Notes: generated by a model from the sequence alone, not told the origin. Positions 1 through 13,622 are shown, counted from the stretch's first letter. The stretch: DNA of 64,000 bases from Motacilla alba alba (GCF_015832195.1 NC_052017.1:46453652-46517651); one strand, 5' to 3'. Translations and numbers: made by a program.

Positions 1-248
1 TATTTGCTTTCTCCCCTGCCAAGCACTAACCCTGAGACAGAAAGAGCCAAGTCCCAAGTGCCTGTTAAAGGCCCCAGTCTACCAAACCTAGAGCAGAGAA
101 AGACCCCTGGCTTTTTTCACTTGCGCCACATTATCACAGAAAGGTGGATTAGAAGTTATCTCAGCTCTGCTTTCTTTCAGAGCTCCTTGGCAACACAGCC
201 ACCAAGATATAAATATGCACACACAAAAATTTGCAGCAGGCATATGTG

Positions 249-272
249 CACGCACACACACACACACACACA
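249..272. repeat. (CA)n microsatellite
   Basis: A run of CA dinucleotides (interrupted once by CG at its left edge) about 24 bp long. Such tracts are usually length-polymorphic. The 129-codon frame spanning it gains a His-Thr run from the repeat and is not a gene. Confidence 0.95.
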
Positions 273-2982
273 AGCCAATAGGCAAAAGCATTTCAAGACA
301 TGGGGCAGATATGGCCAGGAAAGCAAAGGACCTAAAGAAATTCTGGAAAAAGGGAAATCTATTATCTTCTGCTTGAAATTTAGCTTTATTTAAGGGTTAA
401 AAAAATCAAAACCCCACCACAGAAAATAACTAACTTCACAGTTGTCCTATCTACCACCAGCAAGCTTCACACAGGTTGCAAGTGGCCAGCAGAAGTTTCA
501 GGCCTCCATTGTACAAAATATTATTTAAATTAAGAAGACTTAATTTGACTGAAGTAAGGTTGACAAAGGCCCAACTTAACCTAAGGATTCAATAGCGCAC
601 AAATTAAAGGGCTGTAGGCAAGAGATCTTCCCATCTCTGAGAGTGGCAGGCAAGTGACATTTCAAGGACCATTTATTACTTTTCTACGCTTTAGGTGGCC
701 ATTAGCATTTGCACCAAGTTTGGGCCAAGGACAATAACACACGGTTGTTACCATTTCCATTCAGCTATGGTAACAGCACAGGAGAATAAAACACACCAGG
801 CATGTTCATAATATACTGGAGTCCTGGGCAAGCAGGAGCCCAGCAAACATACTGCTGTCACTCATGGTGCCCATGCCCAAAAGGGGTAAACAAGCCCACC
901 ACACCCATTCCTTGCGCACAGCAAGTGACAGACACCTCCCTATCCAGCTCCACAGAGTACCAAAAGTTGTTTTCAACAAAGGCCAAGAGAAAGGCTGCTC
1001 ACCATAAGTTTCTTAGAGCCTTGCTTTCTTCTGAGCCAGCACTTGTGCAAGGTAAGCCTTCTCCATCTCTTTGGATAGGAGGTTTCCTACAGGTGATGGC
1101 TGTTGATGCAAACACCTGGAGAAGATATTCCTTCTCCTGGGTCAGGTGGGACACAGGTTTGGCATGGCAATTTGGTATATTCTTGTCCACAGTTGTTGTC
1201 CTCAGGCACAGAGGAATATCTATTTCCTTCCTAATAAGCAGCACCAGGTTGGGAGAAGAAGCACTCATGTCAAGAAAGCAATGATGGGATGGTCTTTGGG
1301 CTCATTAAAGCTCTTCCCTTGTAATTGTGTATCAACTTCTTCTGTATCACTTTTTTTTTCTTTCTGTGTATGCAAACTGTGTATTAAATTATTGCATTGT
1401 GCAATAAGATCAAGAAATATTTCTTCTGAGATGTCTGTATTAACTGTTCTTAAGCCCAGAGCACAGCTAATTGTGATCTAAGTTCTGGAAACCTTTCTGT
1501 GACTCAGCTTCATCATTGTGAGCAGTATTTCTGAAGTCCACATGGTTCCGGTAGTCTTCAAGGAAAGATCAAATACAAGAGTTTGCAGTGGGAGTATTGC
1601 AAGGGAAAGATGTTCTTCAGGAAACCTCAGTTCCAGGAGGACAGAAGTAAGGAAAATATCACTGATTCTGGTCTACATAAAAAGTTTGTACATAAGAAAG
1701 TTTAAAATAGAACCAAATTTATTGTGAAGCACAGGGATTCTTGGCCCATCCCTTGAAAAAATGTACAAATCCCCAAATTTCTCTGCTTTATGATTTCTTT
1801 TCTCTCTACAACTTTAGAAACCCCCATTAATTCCAAGTTTTGAATGTGGTATTTGAATCCAGATATTAATATTGATTTTTAATTTGATAAGAAAGAAAAC
1901 AATTTTTTAAAAAAACAATCATTAGTTTTCACCTTGACAAATTCCTTTCCCTGCCCATGCAGCCATGCCAGAGATATATGTATCTACTACTGGATGGTTT
2001 TCAGGCAGACTTTTAGACCAGCATCCATCTCTTCTGAGATATCTCCTGAACTGCCATTCCCAAATGCTATTTCTTCCCTCTTAACGTGTGTCTTTTTAGT
2101 GCTCCTGGTCCCTGGGGTCTCAGTCAATATCTGGCTGGGTGAGCAGCCCTGCAGTCCCTTTTGGTTTGTTTTGTGGGAGCTGATATCCCACAGAGTTGAT
2201 ACTTCATCATGAAAGAAGATGAGACTCTTCCCCTAACATGATTCTTCATTAGTGAACTGCTGTATCATGGTCCTTCTATGTTTAATCTCCTCAATTAGTT
2301 CAAATAATGAATTTACTGCCAGGAAAGTTTACAAAAGAATATCATTTTATATAAATACGCAGTAAGTAAGTAGTGACTAAGTGCACTCCAAACCTGCATG
2401 TGCTCACCCCAGCGGGCTACAGCCAAAGGGCTGTGCAGGGGTGTCACTACAACCACTGTCACTATTTCTGTGCTACACAAGAGAAAGGAGGGCCCCAAGG
2501 TTTTGGAAAGCCCAGACTGTTATTTGGGGGTGCTCTGCAATAGTTCCAGATATCTTCTGGTATTAAGATCCAGGCATTAGTAAAGCAGTTACTGACCAAG
2601 TGGTGCATTTTTTGTCAATGTTTTGTACACAAATCTTGGAGTTAAGCCATTTTCTGTAGCATGCTTTCCTTACAAATCTGGCTTTAAGTGGCAATGAATT
2701 CTTTCAGGAAATATTCTTTGTTCAGTTAAACTGTTCATCTTCCAAAAGCTCTTTCAAATTACTTGGTATTTTGAAAGAAGCTTGTTCCATGGTATTAATT
2801 AAAGACAGTCTTGCCTTTCTGCAGGTCTTTGCTTTTATTATTATTTTTAACCTAGGAAAGCAGATAATTACATAAATTCTCACATAATGTTACTAACATT
2901 TCCAGTTTTAACATCTTCTTTGAACAATTAAAATGTTTTCTCTTCAGGGAATCAGAATTAATACCCTGAGACTTCTTTCAAG

Positions 2983-2996
2983 AAAAAAAAAAAAAA
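2983..2996. repeat. poly(A) run, 14 nt
   Basis: Uninterrupted A14. No recognisable retroposed sequence lies immediately upstream, so it is treated as a simple homopolymer rather than the tail of a processed copy. Confidence 0.9.
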
Positions 2997-4010
2997 GAAC
3001 AGCAAACAAAATGAAATGGGGAAAAAACTGTTTTTATGCTTTTTTACTCTTCTCTCCTAGAATAATGCTGGAAATCCACACGAAGGTAAGGGAAGGAAGA
3101 TCTTACCACAGTCTAAATTTTCTTCATTTTACTGTGGGGATAAAGAGAAAAACCAGCAAATGTTCTATTTGGGGATTTTTCTAATGAAAACTCCTGTAAG
3201 CTCTACTATGTCTAGTTCAGGGTGGGGTCTCTGTATCTCATTATTACCATGTTGAATATTGAAAGTGTCCAGAAGTGACCCAGTGGGTAGTTTTCTATGT
3301 GTGGCAAGACCTCCCTAATTACTGAAGAAAATTTTAATGTCTTCCCATTCTGCAGACCTGGACTCACTTATAGGTTTGACCTGATTTTTTTTCAAAGAGG
3401 AGTCACTTTTTTCTTAAGGAATTTTCAGAAATATATTTTAATTATCATGGTGCAACACAGAGCATTGAGGCCTTGACCACATGAAACACTCCATGGGAGA
3501 AGATGTAGAGTCCCTCAATATCTTGGTGGAACATCTGTGCTCTTCAGAATGGCCTGCCCAGGTGAACACTCGCAAGAGCAAGAATCAGGACACAGCTCCT
3601 ATATCCTGTGTTTAAAGTCTAGAAGGATGAGCATGGATTCAGAAGCAACGCAAAACTTATCTCAGTAATACCATGGATTTTAAGGGTAGCTGTTGTCCTG
3701 TGGATTTACTTGATTTTTATTGAAATTCTAATGCTAGAAACATTAGGAATCTTACTCAGTGTCTCCTAAGCACTCCTTCCAGGCTCAGAAGAAAGGTCAA
3801 GGTTATTATTCCTTATAAACCATCGTGAGAAATTTTCAGATATCGGCAGAAGTGCTTTAGTAATTTTCTGTGACACCTTGAGCCTGAAACCTGAGTATTG
3901 TTTTCCAGGAAAGGATAGTAAATAAACCCCTTCGTTTGAGTTCCTGCCACCTGGGTCAGGATAGGTGCTTCTTCCTAAACAGAAACATACACATATATGC
4001 ACACAAATAA

Positions 4011-4026
4011 GAGAGAGGGGGGAGAG
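4011..4026. repeat. GA/G-rich low-complexity patch
   Basis: A short run of GA dinucleotides flanking six G residues, purine only. It is simple sequence with no further function visible. Confidence 0.8.
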
Positions 4027-5504
4027 ACAATTTCTCAGCTGCTCTCTGAAGAAAGCTCTTTCGTGATGAAATTTTTACTTAAGAAAAGCTCCTAAATCAA
4101 TTGCTCCCAGGCAAGAAGGGGAGGAGGGAAGACAAGGAGGGCCACATTTTCCCTGATCAGCAGTTTTTCATTGCCCTTTCCTCCTTCCTTACATCTCCAT
4201 CAGCAGGTTGCAGATAGCATCTGGGGTCTGAAAAAAAGCTGACCCCATGGCAGGGCACCTCAGGGTGCTTGAATGGGCAGTGAAAGCCTAACCTGGCAAT
4301 GCCAAAACATGTAGTCCTTGTCCCTTTCCACCACATTGCTTTCCAGCAGAGTGAGAGCACGGCTCCCGTATCAGTTTAGCATACCAGAGACTTAGAGGAG
4401 CTTACCAGGCTGCTCTGTTTAGGGGATAAAAGATGGGAGCTTGGCAGGAATAAACATGTCACTTGGGGAGCCTGCTTCATGGGGCCTGATTTCCCTCTCG
4501 TGTCAGCTCCCTGCTGGCGCAGCTTCCCAGCACTAATCCTGATTTATGCTGAATTTCAGAGGCGCAGGACCAGCCCCTTTATAGCCCCAGGAGCTGCCTG
4601 GGAGCCCACTGGCACTCAGGAGGAGGGAAAATGTGTCCTCCTTGTGCTGGCAGAAACAAAATATGTAACTTAAGAAATTTTCTAGCTTCTTGGGCAGCAG
4701 CACAGTGCTGCTGTTGTATGTGTTTGTGAAGCATTGTTTAACACTGTTAAACAGTGCTCACCAGGATTGGGAACCAAGGAGGTAACCTCTGCTCCTCTGC
4801 TGTTTCCCCTGAGGATGGGTTCGAAAAATCAGCTGTGATTTCAAAGCTAGAAATATCTACAGGGCATGGTCTTCAGTGAGTGGACACCTGACACTTTCTG
4901 TCAGTGGGGCAGCTCATCGTGACTGCACCATCCCGGAGAGATGCACGCCTTGTGAGAGAGTGGAGGACTGCTTACAGGCCTTCCTGATGGGAGTACTGGG
5001 AGAACTAGTCATTTATTTATGATGTCTCTGAGATATCAAAATGGTGAGCTGGCCCTTAGCAGTAAGTTTGCTTTCAAATCCTTAGCTTTTCATTTTAAAA
5101 GGGAAGGTTGGCACCACTGTTTCCATGTTGTTTCTCACACATCACTTGGCTTTTTGGTCTTTCTCAAGGGGTAAAAGTGGGGAAAAAAATCCCCAAGACT
5201 TTACAAAGGCTTTCCAAAGATACCTGCTCAACAAGGCTACGTGCAACAGGCTGGGACAGCTGAGCACACATGAACACTCCGTTCCAACATCTCCATCACA
5301 CGATGCACAGATTGGCATCTCCCCCAGACTTCAAGTGGAAGTCCATCAAGGGCAAAGTCCTCCTGCAGTTTGTTTTGGAGGTAAGTTATCACTCTTCCCC
5401 TTCCCCACCCCTTCCCTCTTCTCAGTCATGGCTGATTCGGCTCAGCAGGATTCAGCTTGAGACCGTGCTGCCCAAGAAACTGCAGAGTCCCTTGCAGATG
5501 TTTG

Positions 5505-5745
5505 GTAACACATCAGCGGCACGGCCCAACACAATGTAATGAAATTCCCCCCCAATCTCCCCCAGACATTACCTAATTGATAAAGTGGCCGTCCCACGCC
5601 ACAGCAGCTCCCTCCCCAGCTCATGCGACACAGCCGGGCTCTGTTCCCTTTCGCCATGACCTCATGCCGGCACTCGCCGCCCATGCATCATGCTGCCTGC
5701 AAGCTTCCTCTTCCACACCAGATAAACACGGCTGAGACAAACTCC
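5505..5745. promoter_or_regulatory. CpG-enriched patch, possible regulatory element
   Basis: By eye this 240-bp stretch holds about 11 CpG dinucleotides, while most of the surrounding DNA has under one per 100 bp. It also contains a TAATTGATAA stretch near 5574-5583, combining a TAAT core with a GATA site. Retained CpG in a CpG-poor context suggests either low germline methylation or selective constraint. No TATA box, exon or coding frame is attached to it. It could equally be a chance GC-rich island. Low confidence without an alignment. Confidence 0.25.
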
Positions 5746-7949
5746 CTCAGCAATACTAGAAAAAAAAAATTAAAATAACTCCTAACCTTTCTGAAGCCCC
5801 TGCCTCAGGCCCTTGTTCCTGGTGAGATCTGTTAGCCATGGGATCCCATGTGGAGCCTATCTCAGCGGCCTCTAGCCTACTGCGGTTTGCTGGCAAAATC
5901 CAGAGAGGGAAAAGACTAAGAAATGCAGAGGTTTCTGCTATAACTTCCAGACATGAATACCAAAGTTACTCTCACTTACACAAGTGCACATGCATAGGTG
6001 GAATTTCCATGGGGTCAGGCTCATTGGCAAAAATCAGGCATAATTCAGTTGGTGGGGCTGTAGCTATGTTTGCACTGAGTTTTATTTACTCAGTAGTGCA
6101 TCTAATGCAGAACTGGAAAACTAAGCTGTGCATAGGGGAAAATCTATGCAAGCAGGTTTGGGAGCAAAAGAGCCATTTTCTTATATTTTTGTTAGTAGCT
6201 TCTAATTTGAGATTGCCGCTCAACATTGCCCCCTCAGTACATAGCCCACAATGTCTTTTTGTTGTGTGATCTCTCCTGTGACCTGAAAGCTGAATTCAGT
6301 TAACCTTCAGTACCTAGTCTATAGATCTGTCATGGAAAAGACAGCTGTTAATTCCCTATCATCATTATCGTCCTTAACCATGGTGGGTCTTAGCAAAGTT
6401 TTCACACAAATGGAATTATTGAAACATGCAATCATACATTGACCAAAATTATCTATAAAACCCAGTGGAATTTAGCAAACAAGATCAGGAAAAAATGGAT
6501 CCAAATATCTGAAACATTTTCTGAATTAATTTTAAGGGGGTTTTTTTAATTGTTTCAATTCAAAATACAATTTTGTTTCAAAGTCTCTCTTTCAATTATA
6601 AAAGAATGCCGCACAAAATCATGCAAAGATCACCCAAAGAACCTGTATCTGTGCATGTGTGCACATGCCCACACACACATAAAAAACAGAGGGAGACACA
6701 GAGAAAATCAGAACCCACAAAGAACATTATCTCCCATTAATTTAAGTTAAAGGTAATCCTGAAAATTTTTCCATTCCGGTTTCTCCGTTCAGATATCAAA
6801 CAAAAGATACAGAGATCAACTACTAACTCCTAATGCTTACATACAATATCCTTTATTCTTCCCATGGTGAAAACCCCACTGAAGACATCTAGGCTCTGAA
6901 GTCTAAATCAGTATTTATGAATGACAGGAAATTGTAAATTTTTTAGCCTAAAAGCAAAAACTAAAAGGATAGCATCAGAGGATTTCTTCTGTTAATGCAG
7001 AATATGTCATTAATGTGCATGCATTAACTACAGGCACTAATTGTCACACACTTAATACAGGACACTGTGGGCTTTTGTGGGATGTTTAAAGAAGGGGTTG
7101 TTCAGTTGCCATAACATTCCTCATCCTGCCAATTTTCTGGCTGCAGGAAAGGAAGGGCTGTGAAGCCCCCGAATATGAACATGCCATCAGGAAGAACACT
7201 GCATTTTCTTGCATCCTAAATCCCTTGGCATTATTCTCTCCCACTGAAAGGGGACAGATCAGATAGCTACAAACAAGATTTTATTTTCCTCCTCTCTCTC
7301 TCACTCATGGAGAACATGTCCATAACTCCACCAAGAATAAACAACCCTACAGCTAATCTTCCCACTCCTTGGGACAGTTTGTTGAAATTAGTGAAAGGAT
7401 GTAGACGTTGCACAGACTGCTCGATAAGAGTTACAAGCACTGTTTTGTTATTACTAAAGAGAGGGAGCATAACTTTTCTGTCTCCAATGACTTTAAAACA
7501 CAAATTCTCCCTCACGTCTATCTCCCAACCTACTCTATTTACATTAAATATAAGTAAGCACGGGGATGTGCATATGGAAGGAAAATAAATGGCTTCCAAT
7601 GGGAGGGTGTTTTGCTTGTTGTATACATTTTTTGAGGATGTGGCAATATAAACCATGAAGTCAAAAATGAGAACAACTCAGAAAGCACCACTAGAACTCA
7701 AAAACTCTCAAACAAACAGCAGAGCTTGTGGTGATGGTTATTTTCCTTAAAATACCAATATGGACACCAGTAAGGAAATACAGGTGTCCATTAGCAACAT
7801 GCATCTAGGATTAGATATAACAGGTGGGACAGGTAATTTTTTCTTGATTCTTCTCAGGTCCATCTGATGCTAAAATCAGCCTGCTAACTTATTTGGTAGT
7901 GCAACTCAAATATTAGCGAAAAGGTGGCACCAGCAGCAGAGTACCACCA
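5746..7949. other. Non-coding stretch, no gene recognised
   Basis: AT-rich unique DNA. The longest frame (143 codons, 5838-6269 on +) has no recognisable domain or family resemblance. The part near 6985-7060 carries several TAAT/ATTA cores and a TGTGCATGCATTAA stretch and looks like possible regulatory DNA, but there is no stronger evidence. Confidence 0.55.
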
Positions 7950-8250
7950 GCGCTGCTTTAGGACTGAGATGTCAGTGTCTGTTGGGGCAGGTGTCCCATT
8001 GCATCCCGTTGCACCCCACTGCCGAGGGCCCTACTTGGTGTCGATGCTGGGTGAGCACTGGCGTGATCCATTTTCTGCAGCTGCCTGGGGAGCGAGATAC
8101 GTGACATGTATTTAGGCTGCAGCTGCTCTGAGGCAGACCAAGAGACTGTCTCTACATTTCGTATCAACCCAAGTGCCGCAGGATCCCTGACTGAGGCTCC
8201 TTGGAGCTGCGGCAACAGATAACGGGCTGTCGTCATCCCTGTCGGCTAGA
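7950..8250. promoter_or_regulatory. CpG-enriched patch, possible regulatory element
   Basis: I count roughly 14 CpG in 300 bp, again well above the local background. Short open frames run on both strands here (63 and 92 codons), as expected of GC-rich DNA, and neither resembles a known protein. It might be an orphan CpG cluster, an alternative promoter or an enhancer. The sequence alone does not distinguish these. Confidence 0.25.
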
Positions 8251-10202
8251 ATAGATGTAAGTGGAAAAATCCTTCAGCTAATGTTGATCTGGCACTTGCT
8301 GAATGTGCAGGGAAGGTAGAAAGATGGAGAGCAGTGACTAGCAATGGGGGGAGATAAAAGCAGGATTTTCCATATCTGATTTCACAGACTCTTGATAGCT
8401 TTTTTCTTTCCCATTGGCCTGTGATTTTGCTACATGTATTTATGCTCTGAAGAGGCAATTTCTCTGATGCCATTTGTTCTTTGACCAAACTGTACCTAAA
8501 AAGGAACTTCATGCTGCTGTTAAAATTACTGTTTAATTAAGCACCAATTCATTAAAATAGCTTTATTAACTGCGTTATGCATTAGAGATAACTTTGGGCA
8601 TAGGTGATTCCAATTTAGTTTTAGGCTACAATTCAACTCTAACTCCAGTAAAGTTGAACTTACAAATATAAGTCTGTAACATCAAAGTGAAAATGACATA
8701 ATGATGTTTAAGAGAAGCGTATCCGAATGGCAAAATATTTGGAGTGAAAATCAAGCAGTAAAATATCTGCCTTCAAAATCCAAAATTCATAATTAATGGA
8801 GTGTGTGCAAATCTGTAGTGGCTGTTATTCTTTGAGACGTATAAAATTACTAAAAAATACATATTATTCTGTCCAGCAGAGCAGTTGCAAAAATATTGCA
8901 GTGCAGTCTTTATGACCACACACTTCTGTGTGGTTTTTGCTGGTATGGCAGTGTGGGAACTGGACAGCAGACACTATGTACCTCACTGCACACCTTGATG
9001 CAACACAAACCACTAACACAGTATTTCTTACTGCGTCACACAGCAAATTATTGTTTTGTTGTTATTATTTGCTTGGTTTTGAAAGATATGCAGGAAAACC
9101 ATGTAGTACAAATCATACGGGGTTTGATTTTATATGTTAAAAAATTATGACTAGGTAATGAATATTAACTTTGAACATTCTGAAAAGCATTGCAGCTTAC
9201 CTAGCAATGAAGTGCATGAATCCTGCCACAGTTGCTGGGATTTCACTTAATGGGCAGCTTGTCTATTTTCTTTATTCCTTTGAAACGTTCTAAACTATTT
9301 CTTTCGTACAGGCAGGACAGTTTGGGCCAAGCCCTGTACACTGTTGAGAGAGCATGACTAGCCTTCTGCATGTACTGGTTCCATAGAAATACGTGCAGGT
9401 GTGTGCATATATACCTGTATCTGTCTACAGACACGCTGTGTGCATATGCACACAGATTCCCATGCATATCTATTTTAATCTGCACTATTAGAAAAATTTA
9501 GGAAACCAAGGAAGAATGTGATGTGCTATTTCCTTCGGTGCAAAATAAGCTGCAAAGACTGACTTTTAAAATTCTGCTGTAGTGCTAGGTATTTGCAAGT
9601 GTTTTCATCCCACAGAACTGTATAACTGGCAATATACCTTCAGCATAACATGCTTGCTAACCCTGTCACTTTTGTATGTCATGTAGTCATGTGTTTGTAA
9701 TCAGAGGTCCATGGACCTGGAAAGAAAATCACTCCCTTTCCAGCTGTTCTGTCCTTTTACCAGCATTACATTTGGAAAACAAACTGTAAATAATAAGGAG
9801 TTGATGAAGCTTCTACAGCTAGCAAATTTCCAACTTCAAAAGCTTTTCTGCTTCTGAAGTTAATGGTTGACTTCCCTCTGGGTTCACTTTTCATGTTTTT
9901 ACTATATGCCATTCTAGACCATTAATAACTATTGGTGTTTGCGGCTATTGTACAAGGACCCAGAAACATATGACCATTCTTCATGGTTCAGAGTTGCAGA
10001 CCACAAGTGTGTGCATAGTAAAGGGCTAAATAAGTGCTTCGCAGCAAAGCCTTTTATGTTACAAAAACACTTTCATGTTTAGAAGATACAATGAACCTTC
10101 TTTTTCAAGAATTGCTGGAGATTTCTGGATGCTCCTAAACTTTTGAGACAAATATATCCAGAATCTCTGATAACAGAGCTCTTTCAAAATCAGAATAACT
10201 CA
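8251..10202. other. Non-coding stretch, no gene recognised
   Basis: AT-rich unique sequence. At 8525-8600 there is a run of TTAATTAAG, CATTAAAATAG and ATGCATTA elements that looks like homeodomain/POU-type binding sequence. The 20-bp palindrome at 9436 is listed separately. No coding or RNA gene seen. Confidence 0.55.
9436..9455. repeat. Perfect 20-bp palindrome
   Basis: Positions 9436-9455 read identically on both strands, with ATGCAC/GTGCAT half-sites meeting at the centre. It sits in a TG/CA- and AT-rich patch with further GCATAT words on both sides (9394-9475). It may simply be a degenerate alternating purine-pyrimidine repeat, or a dimeric protein-binding site. Confidence 0.85.
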
Positions 10203-10484
10203 GGTCTGCCCCTGCAGCTGAAGCAGGGTCACCTTGAGCAAGCTGTCCAGGATTGTATCCAGCTGGGTTTTGAATATCTCCAAGGATGGAGACTCTACCA
10301 CCTCCCTGATCAATTCATGCCAGTGCTTGGTCACCCTCACTGTGAAAAAGTGTTTCCTGATGTTCAGACAAAGCCTCCCATGTTTCAATGGATGTCCATT
10401 GCCTCTGGTTTTGTCACTGGGTACCAGTGGAAAGAGATTGTCTCTGTCTTCTTCATTCCTCGCTGTCAGGTATTTATGAGTCAA
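10203..10484 (-). mobile_element. CR1 LINE fragment (reverse transcriptase C-terminus)
   Basis: A non-LTR retrotransposon remnant in antisense orientation. On the minus strand the frame from 10484 to 10200 is uninterrupted for 94 codons. It shows the conserved C-terminal block of CR1 ORF2: a DKTRGNGHPLKHGR-like stretch (about residues 24-37), then LNIRKHFFTVRV, then HWHELIREVVESPSLEIFK. Only the last part of ORF2 is present, with no catalytic motif. The 3'-terminal tail next to 10203 is missing, so the copy is truncated at both ends. CR1 elements spread by target-primed reverse transcription and are usually 5'-truncated. An open frame over a dead fragment suggests modest age. Confidence 0.93.
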
Positions 10485-13400
10485 CCCTCAAGCTGACTCA
10501 TCACTGACGAAAATGTAGAGAGAGGTACCACAGGGAGAGTTGACCTTCTCCACACTGAGCACAGTGGAAAAGATCCTGCTTATGGATACCAGAATTGTAT
10601 CAAAATAACTTCATTCTGGAAACCAGACTCTTATGATGGTTTGATCTTCAGTGTAGAGCAGCAAAAGAACAAATACAGATAAAAATCTCACTCTGCAATA
10701 TTCTTAAAGTGGACATAGCCTTTAAAACTGAGATCACCTGAGAACCAAGATGTGGGTTGGCACTGCAGACACAAAATTGGAGGAACTCCATCTCTGCCCT
10801 GAATCTCCATCTCTGCCTTACTACCATATCATCAAGCTAGTTAAGCATTTGACATGACATCTCATAAATGTTTGCTTCTTTTTCTGTGATAAACAAATAA
10901 CCATCTTCTCCTTTGGTTTCTGTTCTCTCGGATCTTAACAGCACATCCAAGTGTATCACCCATCCAGGTGAACATATTCACATCCTGGTGATCCAGCCCA
11001 GATCTGAGCATGAATCCTGTCTCAGCAGTTCTTCTAGAACATCTGTTGAAACTGTTTACCAAGATGAGTATCTTGATTGTATTTTTTCCCCACACACATC
11101 TATGTTTACACAAAAAAATTTCAGCAGTTAATATAGAAAACCTACATATTTGGAACTCTAAATCAAATTGGGACAAATGGCATAACAAATGCTTTCGAAT
11201 TTCCTGTTTTCTTACTAATTTGCAATTCTGCCCACAGAAACCTTTCCACAAATATGTAGCATCATCCCTTTGCTTATATTATGCATGAATACATGCTAAC
11301 AAAAATAACTTAGACAACTATTTTTTTTTGTTGCATTGCTCAAAATAAAGTAGGATGAGAAAGAAAAAGAAGTAATCAAGCCCTAATCATCAACATTTAA
11401 AGACAGTAATCTTCAAAACTCAGGAGATAGATGTGGCCCAACTCAATTGCCCCTGTACAAGCAGCCATGTCCCATGACACCTGGGACATTGGCACAAGGC
11501 TGGCAGATATTACATAAAAGTACAGGAGACACAGGCCAAGCAACCAGCAAATGAAACCCAGATGTGGTGCCCTGGGAACATATCAAAGAACACATACACA
11601 CCTACAGGTGAACAAATGAGTCAGGGCTGGCCATCCCCCAAACACCTAGAGCCAGGCAATGTGGGCAAGAACTTTATCCCCTCAGGTCCAAGAGGGGTCT
11701 TACAGAAAGTGCTCGTCATACTCATCAAGTTACTTGAGCACATTTAAAGGATTTAAATTCAAACCACCCCATTGTGGGTCGATGTAGGAGATTGTGTTTC
11801 AGTAGTTCCTACATTTGCTTTCCACTCTGTATGAAAGAGTTATAGTGTGTTTGAGAGAGGTACAAAATAAAACTATGCCACATGTAGGTGAGTGCCTGTT
11901 CCCAAAAAATCCAGGTGCTTTGTACACAGTAGAACAGGGACCCAACCAAAGAAATCTTTCCCTAAGCACATCTTAACCCTGCAGCTGGGGCAACTGCTCT
12001 GCCTGCCTGCATGCCTTCTGGTGACAGTGACCATTCTAATAACTACTCTGAGATAAAAAATACCATTGACATGAGATTTAATTTTCTTCTTACTGAAAAA
12101 GAAAAGGAAAAAGAAAAAAAAAGTGACTACTTTCTTCAAAAATAAGTTTGAAGCATTTTTAAGAGAGAAAAATTAAAATATATAAATTCATCTTCATGAA
12201 ACTTAAGTTGTCCTCAGCTTTGTACTCAATAGTCAAAAACCATTACCCAAAACAAAACAAAGAAAATTGTTCCCAGATCCCATTTAAATGAAGATGAAAT
12301 TAAATTAAATCAACTTCTGATTTAACTAAATTGGAAGAATCCATCTAAAAATGGAAATGAAACAAAGAAAGCAAAAATTTTACCACAATTACAGGCAATT
12401 ATTGGTGGTAAATATTGCTTCCAAGGATGTTTGGGAATCAGATATCTACAAAGTTTTGTATTCAAATCTGTGGCAGAGCAACAAGCTCTGACCTTGATAA
12501 GACTCACTTAGGATCCTATCTGTTCAAGACAGTCTTTTAAATACAAAGGTGAGACAGAACAGAAACAGAAAGGGGAAGAAACAATCCTACGTATTTTATT
12601 GAGTAGGTCGCCTTCCAAAAGTTGGCAGTTTGTCTCTGCACACTGACAAAGAAATTTACACGAAAATATGCAAGTAGGAGGTCTCATGTTGACTTTTGTT
12701 GAGCATACATAACAATAGACAACAGGATCTGCTAGTACCTAGTGCTGTTAGCAGATATTGTCAGCTCGAAAGAGGCATTTCTCACAGTGACAGAGCACAC
12801 ATTTGTGAGTTACAAACATCTGTGAGTGTGCCTATTTTACATACAATACGAGATTTGTACTTCAAGACACCCTGGCAGACTAAAGCAGATATTCCAGTAA
12901 AAGTATATTTACCCAAATAATATTTTCGAGTATCCTGACACACCTTTGCTTAACACCATTTATACAGCAATCATGACTGAATTTACATAGCAGTTATTCT
13001 ACACAAGCATGTCAGGTATTCTGCACATAGGTGACCAAAAACATTGATGCATTAAAGCAGATTTCCTGCCTAGATGCCATTGAATGTGACAAGACCAAAA
13101 TAAAACCATGGGCCTCTTGTAAACTTTAATCACCATATTAACACCCAGGAGAAAAGCTCTGGGTGATCCCAATCTTGTTTAAGAGTGTTCAGCTGTAGAT
13201 ACTTACAGGATGTTCTGCCCCTGCTGATTGCTCATTATCCAAAATTAGCTCTCAGAGCAGTCTTTGCCATAGCGTCTGGCAAAGTGGAAACTGGACCTGT
13301 TTTCAAGAGCTTTTGACATTCTCAGGACCTCCGCTCTTCCAGGAATGCATGCCTTCACTGAGCAGCACATTACACAACTTTCTGCAGAGAGAAGTCAAGA

Positions 13401-13622
13401 GAGTTGTTACTCAACGTCGAAACAAATCCCTGGAACAGTGGGGCAATGTCAGTTTTGCTGCTTTCCTGATATACTCACTAGATTACCTGGGGTTTAGCTG
13501 CAGCTTAATGGCTTACAACAGGTTCAGGTTCTGTACTAGGACCAATTGGTCTTGGACACAATAGTTCCAATCCTATAAGTTCTTTGAAATCAAAATCTTG
13601 GTGATATTCTTCCAGTTTTCAG

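Larger units (their letters stand above)
1..5504. other. Non-coding stretch, no gene recognised
   Basis: AT-rich unique sequence. Open frames on both strands are short (up to 160 codons at 802-1284) and resemble no protein I know. I saw no splice-framed exon, RNA gene or transposon. It holds a CA microsatellite near 249, a 14-A run at 2983-2996 and a short GA/G-rich patch at 4011-4026. The part around 4500-4580 has a TAATCC-type (OTX-like) site and could be regulatory, but nothing proves it. Confidence 0.6.

Noticed and set aside
4..393. 129-codon plus-strand frame at the left edge
   Set aside because: Its central His-Thr run comes from the CA microsatellite. No domain or splice context.
802..1284. 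160-codon plus-strand frame, the longest in the window
   Set aside because: No recognisable family, low-complexity Ser/Lys composition, and antisense and other-frame ORFs overlap it. Length is compatible with chance in 64 kb.
10143..10496. 117- and 81-codon plus-strand frames
   Set aside because: They are antisense readings of the CR1 fragment whose real coding frame is on the minus strand.
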